Part shown: positions 6,551 through 13,575 of the stretch, piece by piece
Numbering within the stretch: the first letter of the stretch is position 1
Layout of the letters: every line of letters begins with the position of its first letter
Assembly (NCBI GenBank): GCA_023432075.1
Contig: JAEYVD010000087.1
Span: 1-13,575 of the forward strand
Origin: Pseudomonadota bacterium
GTDB lineage: Bacteria; Pseudomonadota; Gammaproteobacteria; Burkholderiales; Burkholderiaceae_B
DNA length: 13,575 bases
Reading direction: 5' to 3'
The notes under the pieces: generated by a model
Seen by the model: only the letters and a program-made list of their open reading frames with translations
What the model was told of the DNA's origin: nothing
The model's database searches: none
Translations under genes and position numbers: made by a program

Positions 6551-7102
6551 TCACCCCGCATTGCCGCCAGCGCTTTGAGACGCTGCCAGCGCAACCGCTT
6601 GCTCGAAGTTCTTGCCGTTCTCGTTGGCGATGGCCTCCGCCAGCTTCATCATCATGGACATCAACGACGAGTTCAACACCGCCACCTTTACCTGAAGGGC
6701 GGCCGTCAGCGCGGCCTTCTGCTTTTCATCCATGGTGGCCGACTGCACATCGCGCAACTCTTCCAGCGCCTGCGCAAGCTGCTTCTCCAGTTGCGCGATC
6801 TGCTCCCTGAGCGACTCAAGCGATTCGCCCCCATTCTTGGCGGGATCCGAGTCCTCGCTCTGCTGCGCCGCCGACGTGTCGGTCGACGACGCGTCAGCAT
6901 CTGTCTGCGACTGTGGTTCCGTGGCGCTGACTTCATTCACTTGAGAAGCGGGAGGCGGGGAGGGGGGTTCGTACCGCGAAACGACTGGCGTCGCACTGGC
7001 ACTGCCGATTTCTGCAATCATCTTGGCGTCTCTGATAAAGCGGCTCGGAAAGCGTTGCGGCGAACGCGCCTTCTCGCGTTTGAACCAGTCAAGCAGAGGC
7101 AT
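6551..7102 (-). CDS. Hypothetical coiled-coil protein
   Basis: This 183-residue protein belongs to no family I can name. The N-terminus (MPLLDWFKREKARSPQRF) is short and basic. Residues about 45-90 form a low-complexity linker rich in Ser, Pro, Thr, Asp and Gln. A clear heptad-like coiled coil follows (about 90-125, ESLREQIAQLEKQLAQALEELRDVQ), then a hydrophobic helix with three consecutive methionines and an Ala/Gly tail. The layout recalls small FlxA-like coiled-coil proteins, but I see no diagnostic motif. The start at 7102 has no good ribosome binding site; a TAGAAT hexamer at 7119-7124 would be a -10 very close to it. The ATG at 7021, behind AGAGACG, would give 156 residues. It has no signal peptide. 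It follows the AraC gene after 149 bases and is probably a separate unit. Confidence 0.6.
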   Translation of the reverse strand: MPLLDWFKREKARSPQRFPSRFIRDAKMIAEIGSASATPVVSRYEPPSPPPASQVNEVSATEPQSQTDADASSTDTSAAQQSEDSDPAKNGGESLESLREQIAQLEKQLAQALEELRDVQSATMDEKQKAALTAALQVKVAVLNSSLMSMMMKLAEAIANENGKNFEQAVALAASQSAGGNAG

Positions 7103-7251
7103 CCCGCAACACGCCAAAATTCTAGTAGCGGGTCTGGGACGCCAATGGCCGATCTGCGCCACTGCGATTGCCTGGATGTGCCACCTTCGACTGCAGCCGT
7201 CCGCCCCCGACATCAGTGGCGCCGGCTCTCCACGACATGCCGCTGGCGAGC

Positions 7252-8208
7252 CTAGGCCTGCCGGCGAAACTCGCCGGGCGTCAGCCCGCAGAACAGCCGA
7301 AACTGCCTGACAAAGTGGGATGCATCGCTGTAGCCGCATCTGCGGCCAATCTCCGCGACACTCAAGCCGCGAAAGACACGATTGGAGAGCATGCGCTTCG
7401 CCGTCTCCAGGCGTATCTCGGCAATCGCGCGCGGAATCGATATCCGCAATCCGGACGCGTGCCGATACAAGGTACGCACCGACACGCCCAGCTCTGCCGC
7501 CACGTCCGCAGCCGTGAGGTTGGACTCGACATGGCGGTCAAGCAGCACTTTACGGATTCGTTCATACACACTTCTGGCGGCGCTGCGCGTCGTACCGGAC
7601 GCATCCTCCACAGCAAGGCCGACGAGGGCGCCAAGTTGATCGACGAGCGTGCCCTGCCGATCAGCCGCCGCACTCGCAAACTCCGAACATAATTGCCAGA
7701 CGAACGCGCATAACACGCGAGACCAGCCCGTCGCGGCATCCAGGCGCATGCCGACGTGATCGTCGGGATTGGCTATCCATACGTTGATCCAGCTGCTGGA
7801 AAAACTCAACGAAAAAAATTCCGACTCGTCCGGCAGACGCAGCGTGTACTCGCTGCGCGAACTCAACAGAACCAGGTCTTCAGGTTGCAGGCGCTCGGCA
7901 CGCCCACAGGTGCCCAACGACCACACGGCGCGGCATGACCCCACCAGGAAATAGCGCTCATCGTTATCTTTGGCGATGTGGGCCGCGGTACGCCGGACCG
8001 TCATGCCGACGTTGGTGGCGGTCTTGCTGATGCGCATCACCCCCAACTCGCGCGACCAAAGTTCTGCCTGAAAATGCGCGTCATCCGGGATGGTGATGTC
8101 CACCTTGGTGGTGGATTGGCCGACCGCGTCTATCCAGTACTTCCTTCTTTGCGTCGCGGGAACCGTATCGGTAGACCAGAACCGGACCAAGGCATTCGGA
8201 TCATTCAT
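7252..8208 (-). CDS. AraC/XylS-type transcriptional regulator
   Basis: This 318-residue regulator has the usual AraC size and layout. The N-terminal part (about 10-200) looks like the AraC_binding_2 sensor domain seen in FeaR-like regulators, with RFWSTDTVPATQRRKYWIDAVGQ near the start. The C-terminal DNA-binding domain (about 215-318) has a first helix-turn-helix in LTAADVAAELGVSVRTLYRH and a second in LSVAEIGRRCGYSDASHFVRQFR, followed by the GLTPGEFRR signature. The ATG at 8208 has GGACGGAAG upstream. It lies downstream of and in line with the SDR and SnoaL-like genes, so it may control them or the divergent palindrome upstream of the SDR; this is inferred from position only. The ligand is unknown. 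Confidence 0.9.
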   Translation of the reverse strand: MNDPNALVRFWSTDTVPATQRRKYWIDAVGQSTTKVDITIPDDAHFQAELWSRELGVMRISKTATNVGMTVRRTAAHIAKDNDERYFLVGSCRAVWSLGTCGRAERLQPEDLVLLSSRSEYTLRLPDESEFFSLSFSSSWINVWIANPDDHVGMRLDAATGWSRVLCAFVWQLCSEFASAAADRQGTLVDQLGALVGLAVEDASGTTRSAARSVYERIRKVLLDRHVESNLTAADVAAELGVSVRTLYRHASGLRISIPRAIAEIRLETAKRMLSNRVFRGLSVAEIGRRCGYSDASHFVRQFRLFCGLTPGEFRRQA

Positions 8209-8283
8209 GGAAACTTCCGTCCTGCAAACACCGGCATGCGAATCGCGCGGGCGATCCCTTGCACCTCATGCCCGCGTGGCGCC

Positions 8284-8487
8284 TTAAGCCTGCGCCACCT
8301 TGCTGCGTGGGTCATCGATGATCTGCCGCGCGACTTCATACCGGATCCCCTGCCGGTCTTCAGGATGCACGCGGTAGTACGCCGCGACCACAACCGCTGT
8401 CGGCAGGTCTTTGTCATGGTCGGCGGCAGACTGGCCATGGTCGGGGAATTGGGCGCCGTAGGCGCCGGGTCGTTGGGGAAGGTTCAT
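8284..8487 (-). CDS. Possible small protein, 67 residues
   Basis: The frame from the ATG at 8487 to a TAA at 8284 encodes MNLPQRPGAYGAQF..., a mostly polar protein with a central LPTAVVVAAYYRVHPED segment and a charged C-terminus. It sits in the otherwise empty 328-base gap between the SnoaL-like gene (49 bases upstream) and the AraC gene (75 bases downstream), on the same strand. A weak GGAT lies six bases before the ATG. I recognise no family. The frame stays open upstream of the ATG, but that part overlaps the SnoaL-like gene in another frame. It could be a real operon member or chance. Confidence 0.4.
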   Translation of the reverse strand: MNLPQRPGAYGAQFPDHGQSAADHDKDLPTAVVVAAYYRVHPEDRQGIRYEVARQIIDDPRSKVAQA

Positions 8488-8536
8488 GTCAATCCAGTCG
8501 ATGGGTTCGTGTGACGGTTCACTGCCTGGGGCGCCT

Positions 8537-9028
8537 CTACGGGCGATCGAGAAAGACGTGGGCGCTCGCAAGCTTGCCGTCTTTGAGGGTGAAGATATCT
8601 TCGCCGTGCACCTGATCCGGATTGCTGCGCGGACCGTAGCGCCAGACCACGCGGCCGACACCGTGATTCCAAGTGATTGGCGCAGGCGTGAAGCGGAATC
8701 CCACATGGGTTCCCTGCAACTGCGCAATCAGGCGGTTCACTTCCGCGTAACCTGCAGCGACGCCGCTTTGATCGGCCACGAAGAAATCTTGCGTACACAC
8801 CTGGTCAAACTTCGATTCGCGGGATTGGGAATCGGCGTCGTTCCATATCGAAAAATGGATGTCGATCAGGCGTTGCGCCACATCGGCGGCGTCGTGCGTG
8901 TCGGGTTTCATGGGTGACATTTCCTGTGCGTGCGTATACGGCGCGCCGCACATCGCAGCCAGCGCCAGTACGCAATGAGTCAAGAATTTCGTGTTGAGAA
9001 GTCGCGATCGGAAGCGCAATGCGCTCAA
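8537..9028 (-). CDS. Exported SnoaL/NTF2-like protein
   Basis: This is a small protein of up to 163 residues. A Sec signal peptide covers about 1-35: basic LRFRSRLLNTK, hydrophobic FLTHCVLALAAMCGA, and a cut after THA before QE. The mature part fits the SnoaL-like/NTF2 cone fold, with VAQRLIDIHFSIWND at the start, FFVADQSGVAAGYAEVNRLIAQLQ in the middle and VVWRYGP...GEDIFTLKDGKLASAHVFLDRP at the end. Members serve as small-molecule isomerases or unknown binding proteins; no function can be assigned. There is no ATG before the signal peptide. TTG at 9028 overlaps the SDR stop (TTGA); TTG at 9019 is better spaced from an AGG and is the main alternative. The overlap implies co-translation with the SDR gene. 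Confidence 0.75.
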   Translation of the reverse strand: MSALRFRSRLLNTKFLTHCVLALAAMCGAPYTHAQEMSPMKPDTHDAADVAQRLIDIHFSIWNDADSQSRESKFDQVCTQDFFVADQSGVAAGYAEVNRLIAQLQGTHVGFRFTPAPITWNHGVGRVVWRYGPRSNPDQVHGEDIFTLKDGKLASAHVFLDRP

Positions 9029-9774
9029 ACCTGCGCCATCCCGCCATCGACGAACAGCTCGATGCCATTGACGAAGCTCGCCGCATCGGAAGCCAGAAAC
9101 GCCACGGCCTTGCCGATCTCCTGCGGTTCGCCCAGGCGGCCCAGCGGCACCTGTGCCGCCAAATGATCGAACAGACCCTGGCGGGCTTCGTCGGGGACCA
9201 GGCCGCCCAGGCCCGGCGTGCGAATCGGGCCGGGGCTCACAACGTTCACGCGGATGCCGCGCGGCTTCAGATCCAGCGCCCAGGAACGCGCAAAGTTGCG
9301 CACCGCCGCCTTGCTGGCGCTATACACGCTGAAATTCTCCGTGCCCTGGATCGACACGGTCGACGCGGTCAAGATTACCGAGGCCCCATCGACCAGCAGC
9401 GGCAGGGCCTTTTGCACCGTAAACAAGGTGCCGCGCACATTGGTGCCGAAGATGCGATCGAAGTGTTCTTCTGTGATCGCACCCAACGGCATCATGTCGC
9501 CGCCACCCGCGTTGGCGAACAGGATGTCGAGCTTGCCGGCGCTCTTGGCGATCTGCGCGTAGACAGTGTCCAGGTCGCTCAGCACCGAGGCGTCGGCGCG
9601 GATGCCCGTCGCGGCGCCGCCGATGCTGGCCACGGCGGCGTCAAGTTCGGCCTGACGGCGCCCGGTGATGAAGACGCGCGCCCCTTGCGCGGCCAGTTCC
9701 TGGGCGGTCGCCAGACCGATGCCCGTGGTTCCGCCGGTGACGAGTGCGATCTTGCCGTTGAGTTGCTGATTCAT
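9025..9774 (-). CDS. Short-chain dehydrogenase/reductase (classical SDR)
   Basis: This cytoplasmic NAD(P)-dependent oxidoreductase has 249 residues, the classical SDR length. The cofactor motif TGGTTGIG spans 13-20, NAG is at 88-90, and the catalytic tetrad is Asn112, Ser138, Tyr151 and Lys155 (YSASK). After it come the SPGPIRTPG loop and the C-terminal FVNGIELFVDGGMAQV. The TGRRQ after strand 2 suggests preference for NADP(H), as basic residues there bind the phosphate; this is inference. The start at 9774 is set by GGAG seven bases upstream; the ATG at 9786 lies before that site. It is the first gene of a probable operon with the exported SnoaL-like protein and lies behind a clear palindrome. 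The substrate cannot be told. Confidence 0.93.
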   Translation of the reverse strand: MNQQLNGKIALVTGGTTGIGLATAQELAAQGARVFITGRRQAELDAAVASIGGAATGIRADASVLSDLDTVYAQIAKSAGKLDILFANAGGGDMMPLGAITEEHFDRIFGTNVRGTLFTVQKALPLLVDGASVILTASTVSIQGTENFSVYSASKAAVRNFARSWALDLKPRGIRVNVVSPGPIRTPGLGGLVPDEARQGLFDHLAAQVPLGRLGEPQEIGKAVAFLASDAASFVNGIELFVDGGMAQV

Positions 9775-10065
9775 GATGAGCTCCATTTACTTACTGAGGA
9801 AGTGGTCAGTCAGCCGGCTTGGGGGGAGTCCCTGAAACGCCGTGTTGACTGGGCATGGAGGTACTGTAGGCGTGCGGGAATAATGAATAAACCCTGCAAA
9901 ATTGAAATGACTATCCATATTTATGGATAATCGGTCGCATAGTGGGGAGGGCGCCATTGGATCCATTGGCGGGCAAGCGGGGCTCGGCGTGCTAATTGTC
10001 TTTCGCCGAAATATGCCGTGCGCCACGCATCGCGATGCATCGCTCGAGAGGTCGAGCGCCAAAGA
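9775..10065. other. Gene-free region upstream of the SDR gene
   Basis: I find no convincing gene here on either strand. It holds the AT-rich SDR leader and the palindrome at 9912-9929, then a GC-richer stretch with the 12-base palindrome GCATCGCGATGC (10027-10038) and a small hairpin CGCTCGA/TCGAGCG (10041-10047 with 10052-10058) just beyond the gyrB terminator. Confidence 0.6.
9912..9929. promoter_or_regulatory. Operator-like palindrome upstream of the SDR gene
   Basis: TATCCATA-TT-TATGGATA is an exact inverted repeat of eight bases per arm. Two more bases per side (GA/TC) match after a single mismatch. It lies 138 bases before the SDR start in a short AT-rich island, and fits a dimeric regulator site. 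The protein that binds it is unknown. Confidence 0.55.
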
Positions 10066-10093
10066 AAAAGGGGCTGCAAAAGCAGCCCCTTTT
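10066..10093 (-). terminator. Intrinsic terminator after gyrB
   Basis: A perfect 12-bp stem (10066-10077 with 10082-10093) with a four-base loop has a GGGGCTGC core and is followed on the minus strand by TTTTTCTTT. It begins 54 bases after the gyrB stop. The flanking A and T runs mean it could also act on the plus strand. Confidence 0.93.
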
Positions 10094-10146
10094 ACGAACA
10101 CCTGATTCCGCGAGAAAAATCTAAGTCTTCACGGCATTCAACACGA

Positions 10147-13575
<3,429 letters not shown>

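Overview
The window is a piece of a high-GC proteobacterial chromosome close to the replication origin. Protein features (a GltI/J/K/L transporter matching the E. coli set, an E. coli-type GyrB carrying the long C-terminal insert, dnaN followed directly by gyrB with no recF between) and the codon use point to a Burkholderiales betaproteobacterium, most likely Achromobacter or Bordetella. This placement is from memory of the families, not from a search.

Layout, left to right. (1) 1-3181, minus strand: a glutamate/aspartate ABC importer in the order gltI-gltJ-gltK-gltL, with gltL running off the left edge. (2) 3353-4285, plus strand: a divergent LysR-type regulator of the OccR/NocR kind, the natural candidate to control the importer. 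(3) 4310-4381: a compact palindromic repeat element in the convergent gap between the LysR gene and the next gene. (4) 4394-6352, minus: a 652-residue WG-repeat protein of unknown role whose coding sequence holds several DnaA boxes. (5) 6551-7102, minus: a small coiled-coil hypothetical protein. (6) 7252-9774, minus: a short-chain dehydrogenase/reductase, a secreted SnoaL/NTF2-like protein whose start overlaps the SDR stop, a possible 67-residue small protein, and an AraC-type regulator, all head to tail. A symmetrical operator-like palindrome lies upstream of the SDR. (7) 10066-13575, minus: the core replication genes dnaN (5' end outside the window) and gyrB, ending at a strong intrinsic terminator.

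The right third is conserved housekeeping DNA; the left two thirds are ordinary accessory metabolism and regulation. I see no insertion sequence, prophage, CRISPR array, tRNA or rRNA. The most interesting signals are not genes. One is a parS-like centromere site in the dnaN-gyrB gap that overlaps the gyrB ribosome binding site. The other is a set of same-strand DnaA boxes inside the WG-repeat gene, where the only two ATA isoleucine codons I could find in that gene are exactly the ones that complete two perfect boxes. Together they suggest that this origin-proximal stretch carries chromosome-maintenance signals embedded in genes.
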